Part shown: in pieces, positions 1 through 10,609 of the stretch
How the letters are laid out: each line of letters begins with the position of its first letter
How positions within the stretch are numbered: position 1 is the first letter of the stretch
From: Bacillota bacterium
Lineage (GTDB): Bacteria > Bacillota > Clostridia > Tissierellales > Peptoniphilaceae
Reading direction: 5' to 3'
DNA: 10,609 bases
Assembly: GCA_023393815.1 (NCBI GenBank)
Contig: JAEXBU010000038.1
Location: 1 to 10,609, forward strand
Made by a program: the position numbers and the translations under genes
Notes under the pieces: generated by a model
What the model was told of the DNA's origin: nothing
Seen by the model: only the letters and a program-made list of their open reading frames with translations
Database searches by the model: none

Positions 1-2990
1 GTCCTGGCGAGCCGCCGACGATTGAAAGTGCACAGTCTTTATTTGAAAATATGTTCTTCGATGCCCGCCGCTACGACATGGCCAAGGTGGGTCGCTACAA
101 GTTCAATAAAAAATTGGCTCTTCGTGAACGTCTGCAAAATCAAATTCTGGCGGAAGACGTCATCGACGGGGAAACTGGCGAAGTCATGGGCACCGCCGGC
201 GAACGGGTTAGCCGCGAAAAGGCCATAGCCATCGAAAATGCCGGCATTAACCGGGTGGAAATTTTGGTGGACGATCCCAATGAACTGGGCGAAAAGAAAA
301 AGATCGTCCTCTTAGGGAATAATTTCGTGGATCCCGCGGCTCTGGATACGGACATTGACTTTGCGGCATTGGGTTTTAAAGAAAAGATCTATTTGCCCCG
401 CCTGAAAGAACTCTTCGACGAATACGAAGGCGAAGAGCTCTTGGCGCGCCTGAAACTGCATTATAAAGAGCTGTCGCCAAAACATATCTTGGTGGACGAC
501 ATCCTGGCGGCGGTCAATTATGAATTTAACCTATTCTACGGCATCGGAAAGACCGACGACATCGACCACTTGGGCAACCGTCGGATCCGCTCCGTAGGCG
601 AGCTTTTGCAAAATCAATTTAGAATCGGCCTGACCCGTATGGAACGAGTGATCCGCGAACGAATGGCCGTGCAAGATCCCGATGCGGCGACACCGCAATC
701 GTTAATCAATATTCGGCCGGTGACGGCGGCTATTAAGGAATTTTTTGGTTCCTCGCAATTGTCGCAATTTATGGATCAAAACAATCCCCTGTCGGAGCTG
801 ACCCACAAGCGTCGTCTCTCGGCCTTGGGACCTGGCGGTCTGTCCAGAGACAGGGCGGGGATGGAAGTGCGGGACGTGCACAATTCGCACTACGGTAGAA
901 TGTGCCCGATCGAAACCCCTGAAGGTCCGAACATCGGTTTGATTACATCCTTAACTACATTCGCCCGCATTAACGAATACGGATTTATCGAAGCACCTTA
1001 TAGAAAAGTGGTAAAGGGCGAAGGTCTGGTAACCGACGAGATTGAATATATTACCGCCGATGTGGAAGATGAGAACATCATCGCGCAGGCGGACGAAAAG
1101 GTGGACGAAAGCGGCCACTTTGTTAACGACCGGGTAATCGCCCGCGGGATTGACGGCTTGGTCGACGTGTATAAGAGCGAAGACATCAGCTACATGGACG
1201 TTTCGCCCCAACAAATTGTCGCCGTGGGGACCAGCATGATTCCTTTCTTGGAAAACGACGACGCCAACCGGGCGTTGATGGGATCGAATATGCAGCGTCA
1301 AGCGGTTCCTCTTTTAAAAACCGAAGCCCCCATTGTAGCCACGGGGATCGAATACAAGGCAGCTCGGGATTCCGGTGTCTGTGTCATTTCCACGGACGAC
1401 GGGGTCATTAAAAAGGTATCGAGCAATCAAATCGTCTTGACGCCGGACGGTGGAAAAGACGACGTGGTGTTCCATTTGCATAAATTCGAAAAAGCGAACC
1501 AGGGAACGACCATTAACCAACGGCCCATTGTAAAAGAAGGGCAACGAGTGGAACGGGGCGAAGTCATTGCCGACGGCCCCTCTACGGACATGGGAGAAAT
1601 GGCTTTAGGCAAGAACATTCTTATTGCCTTTATGAACTGGGAAGGCTACAACTACGAAGATGCTATGCTCATTAATGAAGAGTTGGTTATCGACGACGTC
1701 TTAACCTCCCTGCACATTGAAGAATACGAATCGGAAGCGCGGGATACGAAACTTGGGCCGGAAGAAATTACCCGAGACATCTCCAATGTAAGCGACGATA
1801 TGCTCAAGGATTTAGACGAGAGGGGCATTATCCGCGTCGGGGCGGAAGTGAACCCGGGGGACATTCTCGTAGGGAAGGTGACACCTAAGGGCGAAACGGA
1901 ACTGAGTGCGGAAGAACGCCTTCTTCGCGCAATTTTTGGTGAAAAAGCGAGGGAAGTTCGCGACACTTCTCTCCGTCTGCCCCACGGGGAAGCGGGGATC
2001 GTCGTGGACGTCAAGGTCTTTAATCGCGCCGACGGCGACGAGCTGCAACCGGGCGTCAATGAAATGGTTCGCGTCTTTATCGCTACGAAGCGAAAGATTC
2101 AAGTCGGCGACAAGATGTGCGGTCGTCACGGGAACAAGGGGGTTATCTCCCGAGTTCTTCCCAAGGAAGATATGCCCTATATGCCCGACGGTCGTCCCAT
2201 TCAAATCGTCCTGAACCCCTTGGGGGTTCCGTCCCGTATGAACTTGGGACAAGTATTGGAAGTGCATTTGGGTCTTGCCGCTAAAAAATTAGGCTGGCAC
2301 GTGGCGACACCTGTCTTTGACGGCGCCAATGAACAAGACATTTTCGACACCTTGGAAAAGGCCGGCTATTCCGCCGACGGCAAAGTACAGCTGCGCGACG
2401 GGCGTACCGGTGAAAATTTTGATCACCCGGTCACGGTGGGTTATATGTATATGCTTAAACTTCACCACTTGGTCGACGAAAAGATTCACTCCCGCTCGAC
2501 GGGACCGTACTCCCTGGTCACCCAACAACCTCTCGGAGGCCGGGCGCAATTCGGTGGACAACGGTTCGGGGAAATGGAAGTGTGGGCTTTGGAAGCCTAC
2601 GGCGCAAGCCATACCTTACAGGAAATGCTTACGGTCAAATCCGACGACATCGTCGGAAGGGTAAAAACGTACGAGGCCATTGTCAAGGGCGAAAACATTC
2701 CGCAACCGGGCATTCCCGAGTCGTTTAAGGTGTTAATTAAAGAGTTGGAAGCACTGGCTCTTGAAATACAAGTACTGGACGAAGACGGAAACGAAGTGGA
2801 TTTAAGTACGGACGACGAAGAATTAAATCACTTAGATTCCATGGACGGGAAAATTGACGGAGAAGATGCTGGGGAGCTGATCGAAGGAAAATCGACGGTA
2901 GACGCTTTGGCCGGCATTCGCAAAATTTCCGGCGATACGATTCCGGCAGGTTTTACACAGGACGAAGACGAAGAAGAGGAAGAGGAATAA
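1..2990 (+). CDS. rpoB: DNA-directed RNA polymerase subunit beta, 5'-truncated by the window edge
   Basis: Catalytic beta subunit of RNA polymerase; with beta' it forms the active-site cleft. The reading frame is open from base 3 ([20 protein letters not shown]...), which is internal RpoB sequence, so the ATG at 51 is not the start; roughly 200-250 N-terminal residues lie upstream, judging from family length. Visible landmarks: a clostridial-type insertion around 130-510 ([13 protein letters not shown]...); [16 protein letters not shown] near 555; the rifampicin-binding region at about 747-830 ([18 protein letters not shown], then [12 protein letters not shown]), in which the residues matching E. 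coli Q513, D516, H526 and S531 are all the sensitive type; the Glu-Asp pair of NYEDAM at 1656-1661; the conserved lysines of [12 protein letters not shown] at 2112 and 2136 (Cys where E. coli has Ala); and [15 protein letters not shown] with [19 protein letters not shown] near 2500-2600. The protein ends in an acidic tail (DEDEEEEEE). rpoC follows after 47 bases, with no terminator between, so the two are probably co-transcribed. Function is certain. Confidence 0.98.
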   Translation, partial: PGEPPTIESAQSLFENMFFDARRYDMAKVGRYKFNKKLALRERLQNQILAEDVIDGETGEVMGTAGERVSREKAIAIENAGINRVEILVDDPNELGEKKKIVLLGNNFVDPAALDTDIDFAALGFKEKIYLPRLKELFDEYEGEELLARLKLHYKELSPKHILVDDILAAVNYEFNLFYGIGKTDDIDHLGNRRIRSVGELLQNQFRIGLTRMERVIRERMAVQDPDAATPQSLINIRPVTAAIKEFFGSSQLSQFMDQNNPLSELTHKRRLSALGPGGLSRDRAGMEVRDVHNSHYGRMCPIETPEGPNIGLITSLTTFARINEYGFIEAPYRKVVKGEGLVTDEIEYITADVEDENIIAQADEKVDESGHFVNDRVIARGIDGLVDVYKSEDISYMDVSPQQIVAVGTSMIPFLENDDANRALMGSNMQRQAVPLLKTEAPIVATGIEYKAARDSGVCVISTDDGVIKKVSSNQIVLTPDGGKDDVVFHLHKFEKANQGTTINQRPIVKEGQRVERGEVIADGPSTDMGEMALGKNILIAFMNWEGYNYEDAMLINEELVIDDVLTSLHIEEYESEARDTKLGPEEITRDISNVSDDMLKDLDERGIIRVGAEVNPGDILVGKVTPKGETELSAEERLLRAIFGEKAREVRDTSLRLPHGEAGIVVDVKVFNRADGDELQPGVNEMVRVFIATKRKIQVGDKMCGRHGNKGVISRVLPKEDMPYMPDGRPIQIVLNPLGVPSRMNLGQVLEVHLGLAAKKLGWHVATPVFDGANEQDIFDTLEKAGYSADGKVQLRDGRTGENFDHPVTVGYMYMLKLHHLVDEKIHSRSTGPYSLVTQQPLGGRAQFGGQRFGEMEVWALEAYGASHTLQEMLTVKSDDIVGRVKTYEAIVKGENIPQPGIPESFKVLIKELEALALEIQVLDEDGNEVDLSTDDEELNHLDSMDGKIDGEDAGELIEGKSTVDALAGIRKISGDTIPAGFTQDEDEEEEEE

Positions 2991-2999
2991 TTCCTCTTC
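2979..2999 (+). repeat. Perfect inverted repeat centred on the rpoB stop codon
   Basis: The arms GAAGAGGAAT (2979-2988) and ATTCCTCTTC (2990-2999) are exact reverse complements around a single base at 2989. The centre falls on the TAA stop (2988-2990). In RNA the middle would open into a small loop, leaving about eight pairs. No T-run follows, so it does not look like an intrinsic terminator. It could act as an RNA processing or stability element between rpoB and rpoC, or arise partly by chance from the acidic GAA/GAG tail codons. Confidence 0.7.
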
Positions 3000-3022
3000 G
3001 GCAGTTGACGGCATTTTAAAGA

Positions 3023-3037
3023 AAGGAGTCTTGCTCC

Positions 3038-3040
<3 letters not shown>
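3023..3040 (+). promoter_or_regulatory. rpoC ribosome binding site and TTG start within a small hairpin
   Basis: The Shine-Dalgarno AAGGAG (3023-3028) lies nine bases before the TTG at 3038 and fixes that codon as the rpoC start. The same six bases are perfectly complementary to CTCCTT (3034-3039), which covers the first two bases of the start codon, with a five-base loop TCTTG. The mRNA can therefore mask both its SD and its start. Whether the hairpin forms in the cell or regulates anything is inference. Confidence 0.65.
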
Positions 3041-6577
<3,537 letters not shown>

Positions 6578-6580
6578 ACC

Positions 6581-6610
6581 AAAAAAGCTCCGCTTCGGCG
6601 GAGTTTTTTC
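6581..6610 (+). terminator. Intrinsic terminator of the rpoBC unit
   Basis: The stem CTCCGC (6588-6593) pairs with GCGGAG (6598-6603), capped by the very stable C(TTCG)G tetraloop. It is flanked by an A-tract (6581-6586) and a T-run (6604-6609) that can extend the pairing. The G+C stem plus uridine tract is a textbook Rho-independent terminator. The upstream A-tract would also let it work on the opposite strand. It separates rpoBC transcription from bioY. Confidence 0.95.
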
Positions 6611-6612
6611 TA

Positions 6613-6653
6613 TTGACAAAGAAGTGGGAAAGGGCGATAATTTACAATATAAT
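6613..6653 (+). promoter_or_regulatory. Sigma-A type promoter of bioY
   Basis: A perfect -35 TTGACA (6613-6618) is followed by a 17-base spacer and GATAAT (6636-6641), one mismatch from the -10 consensus. An exact TATAAT also occurs at 6648-6653, but its 17-base-upstream hexamer TGGGAA is poor, so the first pairing is preferred. Predicted start of transcription is near 6648, giving a leader of only about 25 bases. The -35 begins three bases after the rpoC terminator T-run. Confidence 0.85.
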
Positions 6654-6659
6654 TGTAAA
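6641..6659 (+). promoter_or_regulatory. Palindromic operator overlapping the bioY promoter start
   Basis: TTTACAAT (6641-6648) and ATTGTAAA (6652-6659) are exact inverted repeats separated by ATA. The palindrome starts at the last base of the preferred -10 and covers the predicted transcription start, ending just before the GGAGG. That placement suits a repressor. The half-sites resemble the BirA biotin-repressor halves (TTGTAAAC ... GTTTACAA), but here they are in reversed order and much closer together, so assignment to BirA is doubtful. Another dimeric regulator is possible. Confidence 0.6.
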
Positions 6660-6672
6660 CGGAGGTCCGATG

Positions 6673-7227
6673 ATGAAGACAAAACAACTGACGACGATGG
6701 CCATGTACTTGGCCTTAATCATTTTCAGCGGCCTGTTGGCGATTCCGACGCCATTGGGAATTCCCATTATTCTGCAAAACATGATTTGCGCCATGGGAGG
6801 GGCAGTTTTAGGAAAGAAGAACGGGACGCTCACCGTATGCGTCTTTTTGCTGTGTATTGCCGTCGGCTTGCCGGTACTTCCCGGGGGCCGTGGCGGGGTG
6901 GCCGTATTTTTCGGCATCACCGGGTCCTACTTTATCGGCTACCTGCTTTCGCCTTACGCGATCGGCCTGGCTTTGGAAAATTTGGAAAAGATGAGGCATA
7001 GAAACTTCGCCACATTCTTCTTTGTCTTTGCCTTATTCGGTGCGTTGCTTATTAATTTTACCGGCCTTTTAAGTCTATATTGGACCGGCCGAAACCTTTT
7101 CGCCGCTTTTCAAACCATGATTGCCTTTATCCCGGCGGATCTGATCAAGTCTGTTGCTCTCGCGTGGGTGTGTGAACGACTGTACGCGGCAAAGAAGCTC
7201 CCGATAATAAAAGAAATCCGCTTATAA
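6673..7227 (+). CDS. bioY: Biotin-specific S component of an ECF transporter (BioY family)
   Basis: A 184-residue integral membrane protein that binds biotin and hands it to a shared ECF energy module (two ATPases plus EcfT) for uptake; no module gene is in the window. Family signs: GAVLGKKNGTLTV (residues 43-55), GLPVLPGGRGG (65-75), GITGSYFIGY (81-90, matching the usual GPTGGYLxGF) and IPADLIKSVALA (153-164, matching PGDLIK). Hydrophobic stretches at about 9-25, 32-47, 53-69, 77-97, 112-135 and 145-168 fit six membrane helices. The GGAGG at 6661-6665 is seven bases from the ATG at 6673 and only four from an in-frame ATG at 6670; I prefer 6673, and the difference is one residue. An upstream in-frame TTG at 6613 is the -35 element, not a start. 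The gene is monocistronic, between two strong terminator structures, with its own promoter and operator. Family assignment is confident; strict biotin specificity is inferred from the motifs. Confidence 0.9.
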   Translation: MKTKQLTTMAMYLALIIFSGLLAIPTPLGIPIILQNMICAMGGAVLGKKNGTLTVCVFLLCIAVGLPVLPGGRGGVAVFFGITGSYFIGYLLSPYAIGLALENLEKMRHRNFATFFFVFALFGALLINFTGLLSLYWTGRNLFAAFQTMIAFIPADLIKSVALAWVCERLYAAKKLPIIKEIRL

Positions 7228-7251
7228 AAAGGGAGAAATCCCGTAAAATGC

Positions 7252-7280
7252 TTGAAAAGTAAAGAAAAAGATGGTACACT
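7252..7280 (+). promoter_or_regulatory. Extended -10 promoter upstream of rpsL (str operon)
   Basis: TTGAAA (7252-7257), a 17-base spacer, then TACACT (7275-7280). The TG at 7272-7273 is in extended -10 position. Start of transcription is predicted near 7287, giving an rpsL leader of about 107 bases. It is the best promoter between bioY and rpsL. The TTGAAA at 7339-7344 has no convincing -10 at normal spacing. Confidence 0.75.
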
Positions 7281-7306
7281 ACTGGAGTGTAAATCGACTG
7301 CATTGG

Positions 7307-7333
7307 AAACTACCCGCTCAACGGGTAGTTTTT
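7307..7333 (+). terminator. Terminator-type hairpin in the rpsL leader (attenuator and/or bioY terminator)
   Basis: AAACTACCCG (7307-7316) pairs perfectly with CGGGTAGTTT (7322-7331) around the loop CTCAA. Five T residues (7329-7333) follow the G+C core. It is a good intrinsic terminator. It lies downstream of the promoter at 7252-7280 and upstream of rpsL, so transcripts from that promoter would end after about 45 bases unless read through. It is also the only terminator candidate for bioY. I found no strong competing antiterminator helix by eye. Confidence 0.85.
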
Positions 7334-7377
7334 CATGATTGAAAATCGATTTGTGCTGTTAGAAATTCACATTATTT

Positions 7378-7397
7378 AAAGGAGGTGCACTTAGTGC
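7378..7397 (+). promoter_or_regulatory. rpsL ribosome binding site deciding the GTG start
   Basis: AAAGGAGG (7378-7385) is a full Shine-Dalgarno, eight bases before the GTG at 7394, and decides that start over an in-frame GTG at 7385 that overlaps the SD itself. GCAC (7387-7390) can pair with GTGC (7394-7397) around TTA, placing the start codon in a short 4-bp stem. That stem is weak and may not matter. Confidence 0.7.
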
Positions 7398-7810
7398 CTA
7401 CAATCAATCAACTTGTAAAGAAAGGTAGAAAAAGATCTGAAATCAAGTCGAAGTCGCCGGCTTTGGGATTTAACTACGATTCTTTGCAAAAAGAACAAAC
7501 CGTCGTAAATTCGCCCCAAAAGAGAGGCGTTTGCGTCGCGGTTCGTACTGTAACGCCGAAGAAACCGAATTCTGCGCTCCGTAAAGTTGCACGTGTTCGC
7601 CTTTCCAACGGTTACGAAGTCATGGCATATATTCCCGGAATTGGCCATAACTTGCAAGAACACAGTGTCGTCTTAGTTCGCGGTGGTCGTGTAAAGGACC
7701 TTCCCGGTGTGCGTTATCACGTCGTTCGGGGAACGTTGGATACAGCCGGCGTCGACGGAAGAAGACAAGCGCGTTCCAAATATGGTGCAAAGAGACCGAA
7801 AAACAACTAA
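7394..7810 (+). CDS. rpsL: 30S ribosomal protein S12
   Basis: 138-residue S12, at the decoding centre of the 30S subunit, where it monitors codon-anticodon pairing and contacts EF-Tu and EF-G. The start [13 protein letters not shown] is canonical. The segment around residues 18-44 (KSKSPALG...SPQKRG) contains the insertion typical of Firmicutes S12 relative to the 124-residue E. coli protein. The two streptomycin-resistance loops are intact and of sensitive type: [12 protein letters not shown] (residues 54-65) and [29 protein letters not shown] (81-109), including Lys101 and Asp102, the latter matching the aspartate that is methylthiolated in some bacteria. The C-terminus is basic ([12 protein letters not shown]). 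It is the first gene of the str operon and uses a GTG start after a strong SD. There is no L7Ae-like gene before it. Confidence 0.98.
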   Translation: MPTINQLVKKGRKRSEIKSKSPALGFNYDSLQKEQTVVNSPQKRGVCVAVRTVTPKKPNSALRKVARVRLSNGYEVMAYIPGIGHNLQEHSVVLVRGGRVKDLPGVRYHVVRGTLDTAGVDGRRQARSKYGAKRPKNN

Positions 7811-7813
7811 TCA

Positions 7814-7883
7814 AAGAGCACAATCTTTTCAATAGATGCTCTTGGCACACGACGTATGTCGAGTACCGTTGATTTTTCTCAAC
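7814..7883 (+). promoter_or_regulatory. Structured rpsL-rpsG intergenic region, candidate translational control site
   Basis: Three hairpins can be read by eye. AAGAGCA (7814-7820) pairs with TGCTCTT (7837-7843), extended by TCT/AGA beyond a three-base bulge. CGAC (7850-7853) pairs with GTCG (7858-7861), continuing outward as AC/GT and GG/CC pairs interrupted by single A-A and C-A mismatches (7844-7867). GTTGA (7868-7872) pairs with TCAAC (7879-7883). In E. coli the corresponding spacer is the S7 target for autogenous repression; a similar role here is inferred from position and structure only. No T-run follows the stems as a terminator would require. Confidence 0.5.
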
Positions 7884-7906
7884 CAAATAGTTAAGGAGGG
7901 AAGAGA

Positions 7907-8377
7907 ATGCCAAGAAAAGGACATATTCCGAAAAGAGAGGTCATGCCCGATCCCGTGTACGGCGACGTTGTTATTACTAAGCTAATTAACAATGTCATGC
8001 TGGACGGCAAACGGGGCACGGCCCAACGAATCGTCTACGGCGCATTGGAAGCCGTAAAAGAGGCAACGGGAGAAGACCCGTTAGAAGTATTCTACAAAGC
8101 ATTAAACAACGCAATGCCGGTATTGGAAGTAAAAGCGCGCCGCATCGGCGGGGCAAACTACCAAGTGCCTTTGGAAGTACGTCCCGAAAGACGTCAAACC
8201 TTAGGCCTTCGTTGGATCGTTCGCTACGCCAGAGCGCGCGGCGAAAAAACCATGGTCGAACGCTTGTCCAAAGAAATTTTGGATGCATCCAACGACTTAG
8301 GCGGCGCTGTAAAGCGTAAAGACGAAATGCATCGTGCGGCAGAAGCCAATAAAGCTTTTGCTCATTTCAGATGGTAA
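7907..8377 (+). CDS. rpsG: 30S ribosomal protein S7
   Basis: 156-residue S7, a primary 16S rRNA-binding protein that organises the head of the 30S subunit near the E site. Diagnostic features are the start [39 protein letters not shown] split across residues 77-103, [21 protein letters not shown] (107-127) and the C-terminal [11 protein letters not shown] (146-156). Length equals the family norm. AAGGAGG at 7893-7899 is seven bases from the ATG. It is preceded by the structured 96-base spacer and followed by fusA after 15 bases, so it is translated from the str operon mRNA. In E. coli S7 represses this operon; whether it does so here is not shown. Confidence 0.98.
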   Translation: MPRKGHIPKREVMPDPVYGDVVITKLINNVMLDGKRGTAQRIVYGALEAVKEATGEDPLEVFYKALNNAMPVLEVKARRIGGANYQVPLEVRPERRQTLGLRWIVRYARARGEKTMVERLSKEILDASNDLGGAVKRKDEMHRAAEANKAFAHFRW

Positions 8378-8392
8378 GAAAGGGGATATTAC

Positions 8393-10468
8393 GTGGCTAG
8401 AGAAGTGCCGCTTAGTAAAGTACGCAATATCGGAATTATGGCGCACATCGACGCCGGTAAAACGACGACGACCGAACGGATTTTGTATTACACCGGGCGG
8501 ATTCATAAAATCGGGGAAACCCACGACGGTGGCGCGCAAATGGACTGGATGGAGCAGGAACAGGAACGTGGGATCACGATCACTTCGGCTGCTACCACCG
8601 CGCACTGGAAGGGCTATCGTTTAAACATTATCGACACACCGGGCCACGTTGACTTCACGGTTGAAGTTGAGCGTTCCCTTCGCGTTTTGGACGGTGCCGT
8701 CTCTCTCTTCGATGCGAAGAGCGGGGTCGAACCGCAATCGGAAACGGTGTGGCGCCAAGCGGATCGCTACCACGTCCCTAGAATTGCCCACATTAACAAA
8801 ATGGACGTTACCGGTGCAGACTTCTTCCGCTCGGTGAAAACCATCGAAGACAAGTTGCAAGGTAACCCGGTGCCGATTCAAATTCCCATGGGATCCGAAG
8901 ATGACTTCATCGGTATGATCGACTTGGTCACCATGGAAGCGGAAATCTACAAAGACGACATGGGTACCGAAATCGAAATCACCGAAGTGCCGGAAGAATA
9001 CAAGGCACAAGCCGAAGAATGGCGCGAAAATATGATCGAGAAAGTCTCCGAATTTGACGAAGACTTAATGATGGCGTATCTTGAAGGGGAAGAAATTACC
9101 CAAGATGCCATTAAGCGTGCCATTCGTAAGGGAACCTTGGCCGTCGCCATGACCCCGGTCACCTGTGGCTCCTCTTACAAGAACAAAGGGGTTCAATTAC
9201 TATTGGACGCTATTATCGACTACCTTCCTTCGCCGGTAGACATCCCTGCTATTATCGGTGTGGATCCCGATACGGAAGAAGAAGAAGATCGTCATGCCGA
9301 CGACAACGAACCCTTCTCCGCGTTGGCATTTAAGATTGTCACCGATCCTTATGTAGGGAAACTGTCTTATTTCCGGGTCTACTCCGGCGTCTTGAAGGCA
9401 GGTAGCTACGTCTACAATTCCAGCAAGGGCAAGAGAGAGCGCGTTGGCCGTATTCTGTTGATGCACGCCAACAAGCGTGAAGAAGTGGAAGAAGTCTACG
9501 CAGGGGAAATCGCCGCTGCCGTCGGTTTGAAAGATACGTCTACCGGGGATACCCTGTGTGCGGAAGACGATCAAATCATTCTGGAAAAAATGGAATTCCC
9601 GGAACCGGTTATTTCCGTCGCCATCGAACCGAAGACCAAGGCGTCGCAAGACAAAATGTCCATCGGTCTGCAAAAGCTCGCCGAAGAAGACCCGACCTTC
9701 AAAACCTACACCGACGAAGAAACGGGTCAAACGATTATTGCCGGCATGGGTGAATTGCACTTGGATATTATCGTCGACCGTTTGCTCCGCGAATTTAAAG
9801 TGGAAGCGAATATTGGGAACCCGAAAGTATCCTACCGCGAAGGGATCTTGTCCTCGGCCGACGGCGAAGGCAAATTTGTCCGTCAATCTGGTGGTCGTGG
9901 TCAGTACGGCCATGCCAAGATCAAGATCGAACCCTTGGAAGCTGGTGCAGGTTTCGAATTCGAAAACAACATCGTTGGCGGCGCCATTCCCAAGGAATTC
10001 ATTGGTCCGACCCAACAAGGGATCGAAGAAGCCATGCAAAACGGTGTATTGGGCGGTTACGAAGTGCTCGACGTCAAAGTCAGCCTTTACGACGGTTCTT
10101 TCCACGATGTCGACTCCTCGGAAATGGCATTTAAGATCGCTGGGTCCATGGCACTGCGCGACGCATTGTCAAAAGCAGATCCCGTCTTATTGGAACCGGT
10201 CATGAAAGTTGAAATCGTCACCCCCGAAGAGTACATGGGCGATGTAATCGGCGACATTAACTCTCGTCGCGGACGTATGGAAGGGATGGAACTCGTTGCC
10301 GGTGCACAAATCGTCACCTGCTACGTTCCCTTGGCGGAAATGTTCGGCTACGCAACCAGCTTGCGTTCCAATACCCAAGGCCGCGCAAACTACTCCATGC
10401 AATTCGACCACTACGAACAAGTTCCCAAGAACGTGTCCGAAGAAGTACTCAACGGCAAGAATAAATAA
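8393..10468 (+). CDS. fusA: Translation elongation factor G
   Basis: 691-residue ribosomal translocase GTPase; it drives movement of tRNA and mRNA after peptide-bond formation and helps recycle ribosomes. GTPase motifs in order: AHIDAGKT (17-24, P-loop), RGIT (59-62), DTPGH (81-85, with catalytic His85), NKMD (135-138) and the G5 region CGSSYKNKG (258-266). Domain II begins about residue 308 ([13 protein letters not shown]). Domain IV contains [11 protein letters not shown] (497-507) and the tip [10 protein letters not shown] (568-577), whose His571 matches E. coli His583. The domain V region has [10 protein letters not shown] (624-633). GTG start at 8393 with AAGGGG about seven bases upstream; [20 protein letters not shown] is the expected N-terminus. 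Length is normal for Firmicutes EF-G and no motif is lost. The 15-base gap from rpsG and 26-base gap to tuf indicate one operon. Confidence 0.98.
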   Translation: MAREVPLSKVRNIGIMAHIDAGKTTTTERILYYTGRIHKIGETHDGGAQMDWMEQEQERGITITSAATTAHWKGYRLNIIDTPGHVDFTVEVERSLRVLDGAVSLFDAKSGVEPQSETVWRQADRYHVPRIAHINKMDVTGADFFRSVKTIEDKLQGNPVPIQIPMGSEDDFIGMIDLVTMEAEIYKDDMGTEIEITEVPEEYKAQAEEWRENMIEKVSEFDEDLMMAYLEGEEITQDAIKRAIRKGTLAVAMTPVTCGSSYKNKGVQLLLDAIIDYLPSPVDIPAIIGVDPDTEEEEDRHADDNEPFSALAFKIVTDPYVGKLSYFRVYSGVLKAGSYVYNSSKGKRERVGRILLMHANKREEVEEVYAGEIAAAVGLKDTSTGDTLCAEDDQIILEKMEFPEPVISVAIEPKTKASQDKMSIGLQKLAEEDPTFKTYTDEETGQTIIAGMGELHLDIIVDRLLREFKVEANIGNPKVSYREGILSSADGEGKFVRQSGGRGQYGHAKIKIEPLEAGAGFEFENNIVGGAIPKEFIGPTQQGIEEAMQNGVLGGYEVLDVKVSLYDGSFHDVDSSEMAFKIAGSMALRDALSKADPVLLEPVMKVEIVTPEEYMGDVIGDINSRRGRMEGMELVAGAQIVTCYVPLAEMFGYATSLRSNTQGRANYSMQFDHYEQVPKNVSEEVLNGKNK

Positions 10469-10494
10469 GGAAATATATCTAAAGGAGGACAATT

Positions 10495-10609
10495 ATGGCA
10501 AAAGGAAAATTTGAAAGAACCAAACCCCACGTCAACGTCGGCACCATCGGCCACGTCGACCACGGCAAGACCACCCTTACGGCGGCCATCACCCTCGTAT
10601 TAAACAAAC
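10495..10609 (+). CDS. tuf: Translation elongation factor Tu, 3' part beyond the window
   Basis: The first 38 codons of EF-Tu, the GTPase that delivers aminoacyl-tRNA to the ribosomal A site. The visible sequence starts [19 protein letters not shown] and continues with the P-loop GHVDHGKT at residues 19-26, followed by [10 protein letters not shown], which is diagnostic of EF-Tu. AAAGGAGG (10481-10488) lies six bases before the ATG. The codons are strongly biased to C-ending forms (ACC, GTC, GGC, CAC), as expected for one of the most abundant cell proteins. It follows fusA by 26 bases in the conserved str operon order. The frame is open to the window end, so truncation is only the edge effect. 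Confidence 0.97.
   Translation, partial: MAKGKFERTKPHVNVGTIGHVDHGKTTLTAAITLVLNK

Noticed and set aside
51..53. ATG at 51 as the start of rpoB
   Set aside because: The frame is open upstream to base 3 and encodes conserved internal RpoB sequence ([16 protein letters not shown]), so the gene continues beyond the window edge.
747..830. Possible rifampicin-resistance changes in RpoB, and streptomycin-resistance changes in S12
   Set aside because: The main resistance positions I can align in both proteins carry the usual sensitive-type residues; the Leu in HKRRLSALG is common in Gram-positives.
6613..6672. In-frame TTG at 6613 as an earlier bioY start
   Set aside because: It coincides with the -35 hexamer and lies upstream of the predicted transcription start; the GGAGG at 6661 supports ATG 6673 (or 6670).
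7231..7242. GGGA-GAAA-TCCC hairpin just after bioY as a terminator
   Set aside because: The stem has only four pairs and no T-run follows; the hairpin at 7307-7333 is the credible terminator.
7303..7338. Short reading frame TTG...TGA across the leader hairpin as an attenuation leader peptide
   Set aside because: It has no Shine-Dalgarno and a weak start, and its codons are simply the hairpin sequence.
7339..7377. Second rpsL promoter using TTGAAA at 7339-7344
   Set aside because: No acceptable -10 hexamer occurs 16-18 bases downstream; the nearest AT-rich candidates are at 14-15 or 27 bases.
9200..10105. 301-codon antisense ORF opposite fusA
   Set aside because: It mirrors the fusA codon pattern on the other strand, shows no recognisable domain, and has no ribosome binding site that I could see.

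Overview
The window is a stretch of the bacterial transcription/translation core: rpoB (5' end cut off) - rpoC - bioY - rpsL - rpsG - fusA - tuf (3' end cut off), all on the + strand. Protein features point to a low-GC-type Gram-positive (Bacillota), probably an anaerobic clostridial or Tissierellia-like lineage with fairly balanced base composition: RpoC is about 1180 residues without the large proteobacterial insertion, S12 is 138 residues with the Firmicutes-type N-terminal insertion, EF-G is 691 residues, and strong AGGAGG-type ribosome binding sites precede most genes. The lineage is inferred from family knowledge; no database search was possible.

Region by region: 1-2990 is the last ~995 codons of rpoB, the RNA polymerase beta subunit. 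3038-6577 is rpoC, with a TTG start and a Shine-Dalgarno that can fold against its own start codon. The rpoBC unit ends at a very clear intrinsic terminator (6581-6610). Three bases later a separate promoter with an overlapping palindromic operator (6613-6659) drives bioY (6673-7227), a biotin-specific S component of an ECF transporter. 7228-7393 holds an extended -10 promoter followed by a terminator-type hairpin, forming the leader of the str operon. rpsL (7394-7810), rpsG (7907-8377), fusA (8393-10468) and tuf (10495 onward) follow in the classic order. The 96-base rpsL-rpsG gap contains several hairpins.

Functionally the window joins RNA polymerase synthesis (beta, beta') with the decoding-centre protein S12, the small-subunit head protein S7 and the two elongation GTPases EF-G and EF-Tu. 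The one foreign element in this conserved layout is bioY. It lies where many Firmicutes carry a small L7Ae-family gene, and it has its own promoter and operator, so it is probably regulated independently, perhaps by biotin status.

I found no mobile element, CRISPR array, tRNA/rRNA gene or novel multi-gene system. The points of interest are regulatory: the placement of bioY, its operator, the attenuator-like rpsL leader, the SD/start hairpins at rpoC and rpsL, the palindrome on the rpoB stop codon, and the structured rpsL-rpsG spacer. No gene-free stretch exceeds 300 bases; the longest is 166 bases (7228-7393).
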